Positions 34,601-45,583 of a DNA stretch of 64,000 bases are shown piece by piece; the first letter of the stretch is position 1, and each line of letters starts with the position of its first letter. The position numbers were made by a program, and so were the translations under genes. Below the pieces are notes generated by a model, which worked only from the letters and a program-made list of their open reading frames with translations, was not told where the DNA came from and did not search any database. This stretch comes from Cadophora sp. MPI-SDFR-AT-0126 (Eukaryota; Ascomycota; Leotiomycetes; Helotiales; Ploettnerulaceae), in contig JAGMVK010000005.1 of assembly GCA_020747065.1 (NCBI GenBank), forward strand, positions 806,001 through 870,000, given 5' to 3'.

Positions 34601-37600
34601 TATTTAGAACATCCGATACTTCATGATTCAGTTCAGAAAATTTCGGCTGGCAGTGCTGACCATTTTGTCCCCCATCCGGACTCTACGAGATATCCCCGAC
34701 AAGAGACCCAGCCGAAACAAAACAAACCACCAGAAGCCCGACTGAAGAACTGGACTTGCCGCCGCCGCCAGAATTGCGCAATCGTGAATCAAATCCCACA
34801 ATTAATGCTTGACTCATCTGTGCAGTACTGTTTCCGGCAGTTCTCATCATTAAGTAATAAGACAAAAAGAAACAAAAATGCAAACGGATCGCAACGCAAA
34901 ACACCTAGTCATCCTCACCTGCAGAGATTTCAACTTTTCTCCGTACGCGCTCCGCTTCACCACCACCTCCATACCCACTCTCCTCTCATCACTTAGGTCC
35001 CATCTCCCCAAACCCTCCAAAACTCGCCTCCGCGAACCAATCACAGCAACCTCTTCACCGCCGTTATGCAAGCGCTGGCAATAGGCAACCCTCCCTCCTT
35101 CCCAGCGCACAATTTTATGCTAGCTAGGTGGTGGTCGCTGGTCTCTCCACTAACGCTCCAATAAAAAAATTGTGAAATGGGCTATTTATGCAAAGTGAGT
35201 CAAAGTCCAGAAGTAGATTTATGCGCCGTGGATTATTTCTTGAAAGTGGGGGTGTTGAAGTTTTGCAGGTATGCGCGCGGGCATCGCGTGAAGCGCTGTG
35301 GTGAAGTTTGTGATAGTGTTCCAACTGTTGAAGCGCTGTATCGAAGCGCTGAACTGGCGAGTCTGGCCCCCCTGAGTCTTAAGCGAGACCTGTTGTTGGC
35401 CCCCAAAACAAAAACATGGATCGAATCACTTCGAAAGAGGCATCCAGGGTTCTATTTCTGCTGCTTCTCTATTCTTCTCTATGGATATTTCTTGTTCTGT
35501 TATCATGATTATATTTATTTTGCTGAACGAATAAATAAATGAATTGATACCCGAATAAACACATACCAAGGTACAGACCTCCCACTCCCCCATCTGATCT
35601 GACCTCAGCCACCATCGCCTCGCCAAAGCATCACATACGATCTCCAGAGCTTTCGTGCCCTCCCTCGTAGAAGCATCCAATCCAAGTCCCTACCATTCCG
35701 TTCCCCTTACCTTTCGTAGAACCCCACGATGCATCGCCAGACCGTTATCTCTGCTCATCTCATCTCATCTCACCTCGTCTCGTCTCGTCTGTCTGCACAT
35801 CCCCAGACACAGTCATTCCCAGCTCGGGAAACCGAACCCCAAGTTCCCCGCTCCAAACAAAGTCCTTCTGTCGTTTAAGAAAAAAGCACCGAATCGTCGA
35901 AATCTTACCTTGAGATGTGACACAGACAAGGAAGATGACGATTGAAGAAGGGAGTGGCTGGTCGGTCCGTCGCGCTGCAGTCAGATTAGGGTATCTTCCA
36001 ACCTTGCTCGGGTCAGATCTTTGCATTTTGGAATGAGGCACGGTTGGGGTCATCTGTTCAAATCGTATTTTTACTTTTGATTCATCTTGAAGGGAGAGGA
36101 TTTGATTTGACCGAATCGGCGACCGAAGTGAGATGAGTGAGTTGTATTGTGACCTCGAGAGGATTCAACCGGTGCGGTCAGCGTCAGCTTTTGTTCAGCT
36201 CTTCGGCAGTTGAGGTTTGAACACCAGATGACAGTCAATAGACATAGACAGTACCACAATAGCAAAATAAAATTAATAGTAAGTTAACGAAGTAAAGTAG
36301 AATGAAAGAAATAATAGTTAGTTAGTAGTCTGATGTTTTGAGTTGATTCGGCGGATCGTTTCTCCGACAAAGTATATTCGAGACAGGAAGCAGAAGGAAG
36401 GGTGAAGAATGCAGATAGACGAAAGGGGTAGTAAAGAACAACTCAGAACCCTCACTTTCGTACAACCTCAATCTCAACAAGTGACCCTCCTCATCGCCCG
36501 GCTTATGCCATGCTTCATTTCACATGCCATCAAACAACCCCCACGCCCATCACATGTTTGGCAACCGCCCAAGATATACGTGCAGACGATTGTTGAACCC
36601 CACCAAAACCAGCAACGTCGTTGAGTATGTAAACAACGACGAAGAAAGTTGGATGATAGTGAGCAGATGTATGACCCTCATCACTACGAATCCAAAAATG
36701 AAGTGTGGTAATACACATCCCACCAGACCAGGGTCTTCTCCTCCTCAGACGTGCATCAAAAATTTCCCAGTTACTCACTCGCTCCCATATCCGGTCACGA
36801 TAATGCACATCACCACAAGCACAAGTTTCCATCTCTTGCCATGCATCATCAGCCCTCTCAAACCGGGCACTCGTTCCCATCCCATCGCAACCCATCCCAT
36901 CTCCTAAACAGCCCATAATCACACAACATACATCTTCATCCACTCCAAACCCATTCATTCCGACGTCCCCCGCTGAAGAAAACCCCCATACCATACCACA
37001 CAGTCAATCTATCACAAGGCTATCACAACGCCTCAAGCCTCAAGCCCTCAACTCATCCCAATGGCCCGGGGAATTGACATCAGACATCCAGACGCATCCT
37101 GCCGTAACACAACTCATAATTACCTGTCCAGTCACTTGCATCCCGACATACCGACATACATACATACATACATGCGCCGGCAGCGCTGTACAACCATCAC
37201 ATGTCTCCACAAGCCATGTGTCAACAGCCACGCCAAGCCCTCTTAACCTGTATCTGTACAACAACAACCGCATCGTGAACCCACCCCCCCAATCCATCCA
37301 TCTACGCATCCGCCCACCCACCTACCTACCCGCTGCAGCAGCGCGATGGATGCACTGCATAGCATAGCTGTCGTACGTTGTATGAAGGGTACATGCAGTA
37401 CAGTGTGCATCGGAACATCGTCTATCTCATAGCGCACCGCATGAAGAAATGACCCAAGCCATTGTGTGACGGGTGTAACGGGTGTGATTCGGGGCTGGAT
37501 CTCTTGAATCAATCACACTTTAGTTGTACGGCATATAAGACTGTTACGAGAGACTGACTGACGAGACAGGAGAAGATGTTTAGTTGGGTAGGTTTCATAT

Positions 37601-38538
37601 CCAGCATCAACAATAATAATAGAAACGAAAGTTCACGAGAAGTGGTTTCAGCTCTTCGGTAGATAGTTTTTAGATATCTTAGGAGGCAGACACTTGGAGT
37701 CACAGAGATCACGATAATGCAGTGAAGATGGAAGCTTGGTATACATGCACAGGTTTTCGATTGTTTTTGGATCGCAGCTCTGCTAGCAGGCTGGTCATGC
37801 TACTTGCTTTTTGAATCCCCCACAGGTGTTGTTGGTTAATGACAAACCCAAACCACCTAACCACCTATCTTTGCTCGCTCGCTTGTCCGCTCACTCGCTG
37901 GCTCATATTCTGAGCCCAAGTTACAAGCCAACCTCAACTATCGTAGCATACACCATGTACAAAATTCAGGTACCACTGAAACTTCAGTCGGCCCAACAAA
38001 GATCAAGCCCTGGTATCTTCCGTAAAACGCCGAGAACCCCTAATGTCAAATGAGTTTGATCAGTTCAGGACCTGAAATCGAAAACTCGGTATCAAAAAAC
38101 AGACACAGCAAAGCAGCTGAAAAAATGTGCCGCCAATCTTCTTTTCCCGTACCAGACACATGCCTTGCAACCAGTGATGGAGGAAGTTGCATGGTCAAAA
38201 CGCCATCAATGTATAGGCCATTCCGCGCACGCAATGATGTGAAATCAAGAAATCATAATAATGAAACTGTCGCTGATAAGCAAATGCTGTTGCCAAAAGC
38301 AAGAGGCATGATCCGATGCCCATTGCCGATGCTCCGTGGTAGACCGCACGCCTGCTTCTGTGCCAAGAATGCTAGGTTGATGAATGCTGATGAGGCTGTG
38401 AGGCCGATGTAGCTTTAAGTGTACTTCTTCGTATGCTGAAGGTAACTTGATGCCAACGTATATATGTTTGTCGAATTTTCAAGGCGCAAACCGATTCCAT
38501 CCCGAATTACATTATGCGACTGATATGAATTGTTGCAT
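28648..38538. other. 9.9-kb region without a supported gene
   Basis: No open frame here is long, ATG-started and domain-bearing. Candidates examined include a 142-residue plus-strand frame at 32650-33078 with a good start context (AAAATGACC) but no recognisable domain. Another is a hydrophobic minus-strand frame at 32174-32479 (with FGISWAILGMGTFVVLGVKI) that lacks an ATG. Simple-sequence patches occur, for example TCTCA/TCTCG pentamers at about 35757-35793, CATA repeats near 37155-37170 and CT-rich DNA near 29915-29940. Base composition is not the extreme AT of RIP-mutated repeats. The region lies downstream of the DUF1752/DUF3295 gene and may contain unannotated non-coding transcripts or very short genes. 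Confidence 0.4.
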
Positions 38539-40368
38539 CTACCATCCTCTAGAGTGATATTCGCCCAATCCCTGACCATAGTAGTCGTTCCAGGTTGATT
38601 TCTGGGAGTCCTCCTTGTCCATGAAGGCCTTCTCGGGGTATTGCTTAAGGTTGGCGACATCATGTGCTGTGTGTCTTCGCTTAAGAACGGCATTGGCAGT
38701 CTGCGACTTCTGCTTCCGCTCCCAGAGGAGGTGTTGACGAAGACTGACAGTGAGCTCGGAGGCGAGCATGTTTCGACGGGTAGTTCGTGGTGAGAGAGCG
38801 AGTTGATGTGGGGTTGTGTTTGTGGTAGTGTGAATGATAGGTTGGGCTGCTGAACGTGGGATCTCAGAGATTGGCTTGAGACCCTTCTTCATCATGAGAG
38901 GAGCGGCATCATCAGAGTCTGGCGAGGCTGCGAGGGATGGTCCGTTGGGAGAGGATGTGCGCGAACGGTGGAGAGCAGGTGTTGATCTCGAAGCTGCAGC
39001 CGCAGAGGCGAGAGCATTGGCTCTGTCATTCTGATGAAGCATGGTAGTGATCAAGGATCGGCGCGATGTCAAGTTGGGTCTCGAGTCGACGCGTTGGAAG
39101 AAAGTCTTCTCATCGATGCTGGCGTTTCCACTGTCCTCTACTGAATCCTCCCAATCGGAAGAATCATCGTCGTCGTCAATGGCACTCTCGTCAATCTCGT
39201 CTTCGTCAGACTCGAACACATCATCGTCGAAGACTGGCTCCTCCTTGATCGTCCGGGTGGCAACCTCCTCTTTAAATGAAGTGACCTTCTTGTTGTTAGC
39301 AAGCGGTCGGCTTTCTGCCAACGCACTTTGCAACTTCATCTTCTGTGGTAATGAACTCTCGTCCTCGTTTGAAGATCCACCAAAGCTGAAAACGGCTTTC
39401 TTCTTCTGTTGAATGGGTTGAAGGTTACTCTCCATAGAGTTGGTCTGCTCACTTAAAGAATCTTCACCCGAAGATCCACCAAGGGCGAACATGTTGTGCT
39501 TCTTCGGCTGTGGTCCTTTGGCAGCTGGAGCGTCGGTGAGGTCGGCTGTTGGAATGGAAGAGGGAGCGGTAAGAAGTGGAATGGATCGGTATGAAGAGCT
39601 AACATGTGAAGGCGAAAAACCTCTGACCACACTAGTAGTGCTTCTTTCGGATGTGGCGCTGGTAGAAGATGATGCTTGTGATCCTTGTGCCGACTGTTCG
39701 GATCCAGCATCCGAGGTAAAGGAAGTCTCGACGGGTTCGACGATTTCAGGGGTGGCGGGTTGTTCTGGTTTGGAGATCTTCTGGGCCGGAGGCGCGAGGT
39801 AGGTGTGTGTGCTGGGAGCAAGTGGCTCCAGATCCTTCTTCTCTTTGATTGTGATGACCATCTTCTCGAGGTCGTCGGGTGTGATATGTCGTTCGCGGCC
39901 ACGACTCCGGCTGTTTACTGAATCGTGTCTCTGGATTTCTGGGTGGGCAATATCGAGGGGAGCGGACGTCGAAGAAGAGTTGTCGGTATCAAACTCTAGA
40001 GCTTCTTCATCTAATGAGTCGAGGCTTCCAGAAAGACTTGGTACTTCCGTGCTGGAGTACCGACCTTCTGAGCTTCTTAATGAGATGGAAATCGCTGGAG
40101 TAGTGGCGTTGGCTTCTGATACTGGATCGCAGCAGAAGGTCTCTCTGTTCCATAACCTCCAGCTCAAGTTCTCTAATCTTCGACCCTCCTCTAATGAACC
40201 AGCGCATCTGGAGAAAACTATGTACGAGTTAGTGCATACCCTTGGCTCAAAGCCGTTTCTACGCTCACCTGTCCACATGCTGAAGAGGTTCTCGACATTT
40301 CTGGTATCGACCTTGTGGATGAGACCAGCGTCGACGGTCAAGACCGGTGTGTTTAATCGTGAAGGCAT
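38539..40368 (-). CDS. AreA-type N-terminal domain (DUF1752) and DUF3295 regulatory protein
   Basis: A large, mostly disordered fungal protein of 592 residues from exons 40368-40269 and 40217-38539. Removing the 51-nt intron joins MWT to VFSRCAGSLEEGRRLENLSW. This completes the short GATA-AreA-like/DUF1752 motif (VENLFSMWT, VFSRCAGSLEEGRRLENLSW, RLWNRE) that is also found near the N-terminus of nitrogen regulators. The rest matches the DUF3295 pattern: blocks HNMFALGGSSGED and AVFSFGGSSNEDE, an acidic DDDDDSSDWEDSVEDSG, FFQRVDSRPNLTSRRSLITT, LSPRTTRRNMLASELTVSLR, HLLWERKQKSQTANAVLKRR and the C-terminal YYGQGLGEYHSRGW. Members are thought to act in nutrient or stress signalling, but their biochemistry is unknown. 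There is no DNA-binding zinc finger. The intron is a multiple of three and stop-free, so retention would insert 17 residues within the conserved motif. The gene stands alone in 28 kb. Confidence 0.88.
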   Translation of the reverse strand: MPSRLNTPVLTVDAGLIHKVDTRNVENLFSMWTGERRNGFEPRVCTNSYIVFSRCAGSLEEGRRLENLSWRLWNRETFCCDPVSEANATTPAISISLRSSEGRYSSTEVPSLSGSLDSLDEEALEFDTDNSSSTSAPLDIAHPEIQRHDSVNSRSRGRERHITPDDLEKMVITIKEKKDLEPLAPSTHTYLAPPAQKISKPEQPATPEIVEPVETSFTSDAGSEQSAQGSQASSSTSATSERSTTSVVRGFSPSHVSSSYRSIPLLTAPSSIPTADLTDAPAAKGPQPKKHNMFALGGSSGEDSLSEQTNSMESNLQPIQQKKKAVFSFGGSSNEDESSLPQKMKLQSALAESRPLANNKKVTSFKEEVATRTIKEEPVFDDDVFESDEDEIDESAIDDDDDSSDWEDSVEDSGNASIDEKTFFQRVDSRPNLTSRRSLITTMLHQNDRANALASAAAASRSTPALHRSRTSSPNGPSLAASPDSDDAAPLMMKKGLKPISEIPRSAAQPIIHTTTNTTPHQLALSPRTTRRNMLASELTVSLRQHLLWERKQKSQTANAVLKRRHTAHDVANLKQYPEKAFMDKEDSQKSTWNDYYGQGLGEYHSRGW

Positions 40369-40823
40369 GGTATCTGATCTGCTCGAACGCGCGAGCTGTT
40401 ATAAGTGTGAAGACACGACTGCTGCGAAATGCTCGCGATTGACTCGCAGAGCGACTTGGAAAATGCGGTGTTGTTGAAGTAGACGACCTTTCTGACGGTC
40501 GAATGTAGAGAGTTGCGCGCGCTCGAGGGGTAGAAGTATCGGTGGTTCAGTTCTTTAGTCGATATCGTAATCGATAGCAGCGGCGAGACGCATTAAACGA
40601 ATGCGGCGGCGATAGTGTGTCGATGATGATGAATCAATGCGAACGTACTGGAACGGACACAATGATGAGTCGATACTGTAGAATAGTTGCACTGCCGGTG
40701 GAAGACTGAATATGGAGTTGTACTGCGTGCGTTTGTTATCGGCAGCGTGGTGGTTGTGGTTGTGTTGTTGGGAGAGAAGTCGAGAAGTGCAGGAAGGGCA
40801 CATATGATGGATATCGCGTAAGG

Positions 40824-40963
40824 AAGTAAGTAAGTAAGTACTGGCAAGGCAGGGCAGGGCAAGACAGGGCAGGTTAGGTTGGGTAACTGGGCTAGGCCTT
40901 TGGCGCACTATTTGGGGTGGACCCAGGGGGGGAGGGGAGTGGAGTGGAGTGGAGTGGGGTGGG
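40824..40963. repeat. Simple-sequence patches (AGTA)n and (GGAGT)n
   Basis: An AAGTAAGTAAGTAAGTA run lies near 40824-40841. A GGAGTGGAGTGGAGTGGGGT run sits near 40937-40963. Both are in the presumed 5' region of the DUF1752/DUF3295 gene. They are polypurine-rich on the plus strand. Confidence 0.75.
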
Positions 40964-41294
40964 GTGGTGGATGTGTGATGTTTTTCAAAAGGCCCGAAAG
41001 TGACTAGCCAGAAGAAGCAGCATCTAAGGAATGAACTACTACCAAACAGGCATTTACTCTTAGATGCCGAATTGGGACGATGAACCCATGTCGTGATCGG
41101 GATTGCAGGGTGACGTCGGCTTGACAGGGGAGGAAGACTTGGAAATCCGTACTGTACAGTAATGATGGGGGTTAGGAGTTGGCCACCCTCGGGGATGCTC
41201 CGATGCCTTGTGAGTCTGTGAGTCTGTGAGTCTTGCTTGAATCTTGCTCGAGCCTGTGATGATGGTTTGATGTGCTGTTCAGGTTGGTACCAAG

Positions 41295-41371
41295 TCACTC
41301 ACTCACTCACTCACTCACTCACTCACTCACTCACTCACTCACTCACTCACTCACTCACTCACTCACTCACT
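41295..41371. repeat. Tetranucleotide microsatellite (TCAC)n
   Basis: About 19 uninterrupted copies of TCAC run across 77 bp. The unit resembles the neighbouring GTGAGTCT triplication at about 41210-41232 on the other strand. Such a long perfect array is expected to be highly variable between isolates. It lies about 0.9 kb upstream of the start codon of the DUF1752/DUF3295 gene. Confidence 0.95.
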
Positions 41372-42291
41372 ATCCATCACTCAGTGCATCTCATTCTCTC
41401 TCACTATTTGACCGGTCTTGCATAAAGACAGCGCTATCAAGAAATCAATCAGCTGTCCATCTTTGTTGTTCCATTCCACGCCGAAATACCGGCAATTACT
41501 CAATTGCACAAAATCATTATCATCCCGTCACCCACTTCCCTGACCACGCAATTGCTTCGTTTTTGCTGTTCCCAGCTCCAGATACAGGCTTTCATCGCTG
41601 TGCGCAGCCTGAGTTGCGCCGCTCTTCCCTTATCCGAAGTGCCTCCACAGCCTGGACCCTCCTGCTCTTTGATGTGCCGGCACCACGTGCGCCTTCTAAA
41701 TGGCCCCGTCCAGCTTGGAATTCGCCATCTTTCAGTGCACATGACCCCTCTGGACAAAACTCCGCCCTCAGAATGATGAACACGTGAGGGGATCCATACC
41801 TGGTTCAAAGCAGGAAGAAGAAAGAACGAAAGCAAGTCCATGTACATCTCCAGGCTCAGACTCACTCAGACTCATCAGACTCATGCTCGGCTTCGGACCA
41901 TCTGGCAATAATTATTCCATGGCCTTACAAGCTACAGCTGAGCACAGCTGAAAACGATATCAGAGAGTTCTGGACCAGTGGCAATCGACTCCGATCAGTG
42001 GGCAATGCTGGCTGGGCCTGCTGGCAATAGCGTCTTGTTGTTCCTATTTCTGACGCTCTGGCTCGGTCAATCGCTGCAATGCATTGGTGACTCCAATAAA
42101 GCCAACGGAGTCAAATACGAAGTGTCGCATGAACAGTGGTGAAGCAATAAAGTACAGTTTCCAGACTGATCTGCCAGTCAATGACTCTTGAAGCACAGCT
42201 GCGATGAACTGTGACCAGTCGTGCTACAGCAAAGGGACTATCCTGAATCCCTGAGTATCTCTGACCGACTTGCCTGAAAGGACTGAATCGC

Positions 42292-42385
42292 GAAAGGCTG
42301 AGAAGTGCTGGGACCAGAGCGTGGGGTTTTGGCGGTCAACTCCTCTCCTGTGACCGCTGTTCTGTCCGACACTTCTCAGCCTTTC
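42292..42385. ncRNA. Candidate structured RNA: 94-nt multi-stem hairpin
   Basis: Positions 42292-42307 pair perfectly, 16 of 16, with 42370-42385. Inside, 42311-42318 pairs with 42361-42367 with a single one-base bulge, and 42332-42338 pairs perfectly with 42351-42357 around a 12-nt pyrimidine-rich loop. The nested, co-linear stems make one long imperfect hairpin like a small-RNA precursor. Either strand could fold. It sits in the protein-free region, more than 1.9 kb from any supported gene. No flanking target-site duplication is visible, so a miniature transposon is less likely. Transcription is not shown. Confidence 0.4.
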
Positions 42386-45300
42386 CCCAAAGACAGAAGA
42401 GCCGACGGGTGTTCTTGAAGGATAAAATTATGCCCCAAGGGGTAAGACGCCTCCAAAAGCCACTACCCGGCAATTCGTTTGGTCTATTGCTAATGGGGCA
42501 GCATCTCTTGAAGAGGCAGCTCAGGGCTGTTGTGGCTTCGGCGGCGCTGCAGCGCCGGGGAGACTCCCAGAACCCCCGGTTGCACACACCTCCCTTTCGC
42601 AGGGCATCAACCCGAATCTTGGGAACTCCCCAGCCAGGAGCCCTGTCTCGCTTGTCAAGTGTGCTTGCACCGGTCATCGTGAATTGAAGGCCAACCAGAT
42701 TGGAAATCCCAGCACCATCATTTGACTCGCCCGAGCGTGAGTTGTGTAGCCCTCCATGAAAATTGATAATGGCATGGAAACCCTCCAACAAACTCATGTT
42801 GCTCGCTCGTCGTTCTCGCCTCGCCTCGTCTCGTCTGTCGCTTCATTTGTCTCTCGGGTCGGCTTCATCATCCTGTCTCGCCAACACGATTCGTGTGTTG
42901 TTCTGTGTTGTCCGGAACTCAGATCCTCTGAACCGCGTCCCGGAAGGAACGGAGTGTCGTGACCTCCTTTCCCCCTCTGTTACTGTCTCAGCCGGAAGAA
43001 TTCATACGCTGCGAAAGCTGTCACGATGTAAAACAAACTTTTTCCGAGCCAACGGATGCGGAGAAATGGAGGAAATCAACCACGAAAATTACTGCCGATA
43101 CTATCGGATATTTCCTCAACTTGCGAATGTGCCATGTCTCATTTCCGCTGTCGCAAAGTATTAGAATTGATGCCAATGGAATAATTCGGGTGATAGGACC
43201 GTGGTTTCTCTTGATGGCTTGAGAGAAAGCCTTCAGCGAGATCCCGAGGCCCGGACAAGATGCGGGGAATGTTATTGAACTTGCGTCGCTTCCCTTATCG
43301 ACGACGAAAACACCTCGGAAAGAAGCATTTGGTGTATCGTGAATTTGATACTAACAAGCCAAGCTTAGGTACATGTGATACCGGTACCTACAAAAGACAC
43401 ATTCATGGGGTCGAGGGATAGTATTAGGTTACAGTAATTAGTTGGAACAGGTAATGTCGTGTGCCGGCTTCGCACAATCACTATACTTATCTTGTCGAAT
43501 TGCCTTTCTAAGTTCCCCTTTCGGTCTGTCATTTTCGAATTTAATTGAATGTCTGCTGTAGAAGCTCGAGCAAAGGGGTTTGAATCATCGCAAAGTCTCA
43601 GACTATCAGTTATGGATAAATTCTCATGGCGTCACATAGACAGTCAGAAGACATCTTCATCCCTCAAGTATCTCTACATGCACCTAAGTAATATAAAACT
43701 CCCGCCTCAAACGCCTACCCGCTCGCCAACGCATTCTTCCAGAAGCGCAACACACCACACCCTCAACTCACTCACATCACACCCTCATCGTGAAGCTCCA
43801 CACCCTGTCCTGTCCTGTCTGTCTGTCCTGACGGGCGGGACTGTCCCACCCAAGACCACGGGAATTACCCCAACTTGGCCCCCACATTTCATTTTCCCAC
43901 TAATCCTATCCAGAGACATGGAACTCACCTTTCCGCCTTCCCAAACAGGAACGCCACGAGGACTCCAAATAATCCATCGACAGGTCATCCATCCTCTCAA
44001 CCCAGCATTGCAATCCATCATTCAAATCCCAGCAGGGCGTTTCCTTCTTCCCAGTAAATAATACTTGACTACATGCATTCGTTAGTCAAACCAGAGGACC
44101 ACTTACCAAACAATAAAATGCCCTACACTGTTACATCGTCCAAAACGAACTCGCAAGGCCAATTGATTTGATACGATTTGCCGTGCATCCAAACAAAAGA
44201 ATCATGTGGCTGCACCCCTCGTCCCAAAGCGAACATCGCTCAGATCTGAAAACTCCCAACCCTACCAATCTCAGCCCATGTTTTGCTGATGTTATTATCA
44301 CAAATGACCAAAACACAGCATATCAGTTCCCCGCATGCATGTACAGTACATTACATTACAGTACCGGGAACTAGGAATCTGTTTCCCCGCCTCCCTGTCC
44401 TGCCACTCGCCGTCGATCAATCTGATTTGGCAAGGAAGTATGCGAGTGGTTTTTGTGACTGGTTACAATTCATGAGAATACCTTCACCGGTTGACGTCCA
44501 CATTCCTGGCGCTGGCGGAAGTAGACGTATGCATGTCTTGCGATCTGCCCCCCGCAATCTGGAACTGCAGCTGAGGAATGTCGATTTGAATCATCTACGA
44601 TCAATACGATCAGTACGATGCGAAGTATTCTCCTTGCAGTATCAAAGACATTTCAATTTTCCTTGCCATCTCAAACAATTGAATCAGATGTATGTATGAT
44701 GTAAGGCAGAGCGAGAAAACTCTAGCCTGGAGTACTGTACTGTCTGGCCGTACCCGTGCCCCACGTCCCCCCACGTTTCGCAATCCACCATATGATAATC
44801 AAACGAGAGACCGCAAGGCACGACCCGTACCGCCTGCCTTTTCCTTCCTTTGCTCTCCCTGAACACAGCCCTCCTCAGAGTTCAGCTCATCAAACTTCAT
44901 CACATCGCATCACATCACATCACACTTCTCTTACTCAACACAAACAAATAAGAAATACAAGCAAACCCCTTATCAGATCATTCGCTACAAGATAAGCAAA
45001 TCAGATGTCTGGCGTTAAGCTTCATATCACAATTATCATACCCATACGATACATTGCTTTGATAGGACTCAGACTCAAAATCATCTCCTATGAATTTTTT
45101 CATTGGCTGGTGGCACCAGCCCTGGCCATCCAACGAATACGGCGAATCCTCTTCAGGTCACAGTCACAATCCCAATCCGTTGGTTGTTATTTTTAACACG
45201 CTCAATCAACTCAAATCGTTACAAGCCCTGGCTTCAACAGCCCAGCCCCCTGAGCACAGGCGAAGTAGAAAAGCTCGAAGTCGAGGTCACGCGCAGCAAA

Positions 45301-45552
45301 AACACCCAGCACTTCGCACATCAGCCTGTGCTTTCCAGCGTTTGAACAACTCATGAAACAATCCCGCTACACAGCAAGGACGTAGGATGGCGACATGGCA
45401 AAAATCGATCACACTCACACCACCTCAGCACACTATCCATGACTCTGATGTTGTCAAAGCTCGATCACTTGCCCATTCCAAATCTGCTTTTCTTCGCTTT
45501 GATAAATTTGTTCGTGCTGGACCAACGACGGGGCGGGGCGGATCTTCGCGCC

Positions 45553-45583
45553 GCGGTCGCGGTCTGTTATTGTTCGCGACCGT
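45553..45583. repeat. Short GC-rich inverted repeat
   Basis: CGGTCGCG at 45554-45561 pairs with CGCGACCG at 45575-45582 around a 13-nt spacer, with one further G-T pair outside. It could be a small stem-loop or a palindromic protein-binding site. Confidence 0.5.

Noticed and set aside
40555..41298. A 247-codon minus-strand frame just upstream of the DUF1752/DUF3295 gene
   Set aside because: Composition is Ser/His/Pro/Thr-rich from simple repeats, and it lies in the expected promoter and 5' UTR.
42292..42385. Reading the long inverted repeat as a miniature transposable element
   Set aside because: No target-site duplication at the ends, and additional nested stems fit an RNA fold better than terminal inverted repeats.
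43549..44061. A 170-codon plus-strand frame in the desert
   Set aside because: Biased Ser/Thr/Pro/His composition from pyrimidine-rich DNA; no domain and no homologous pattern.
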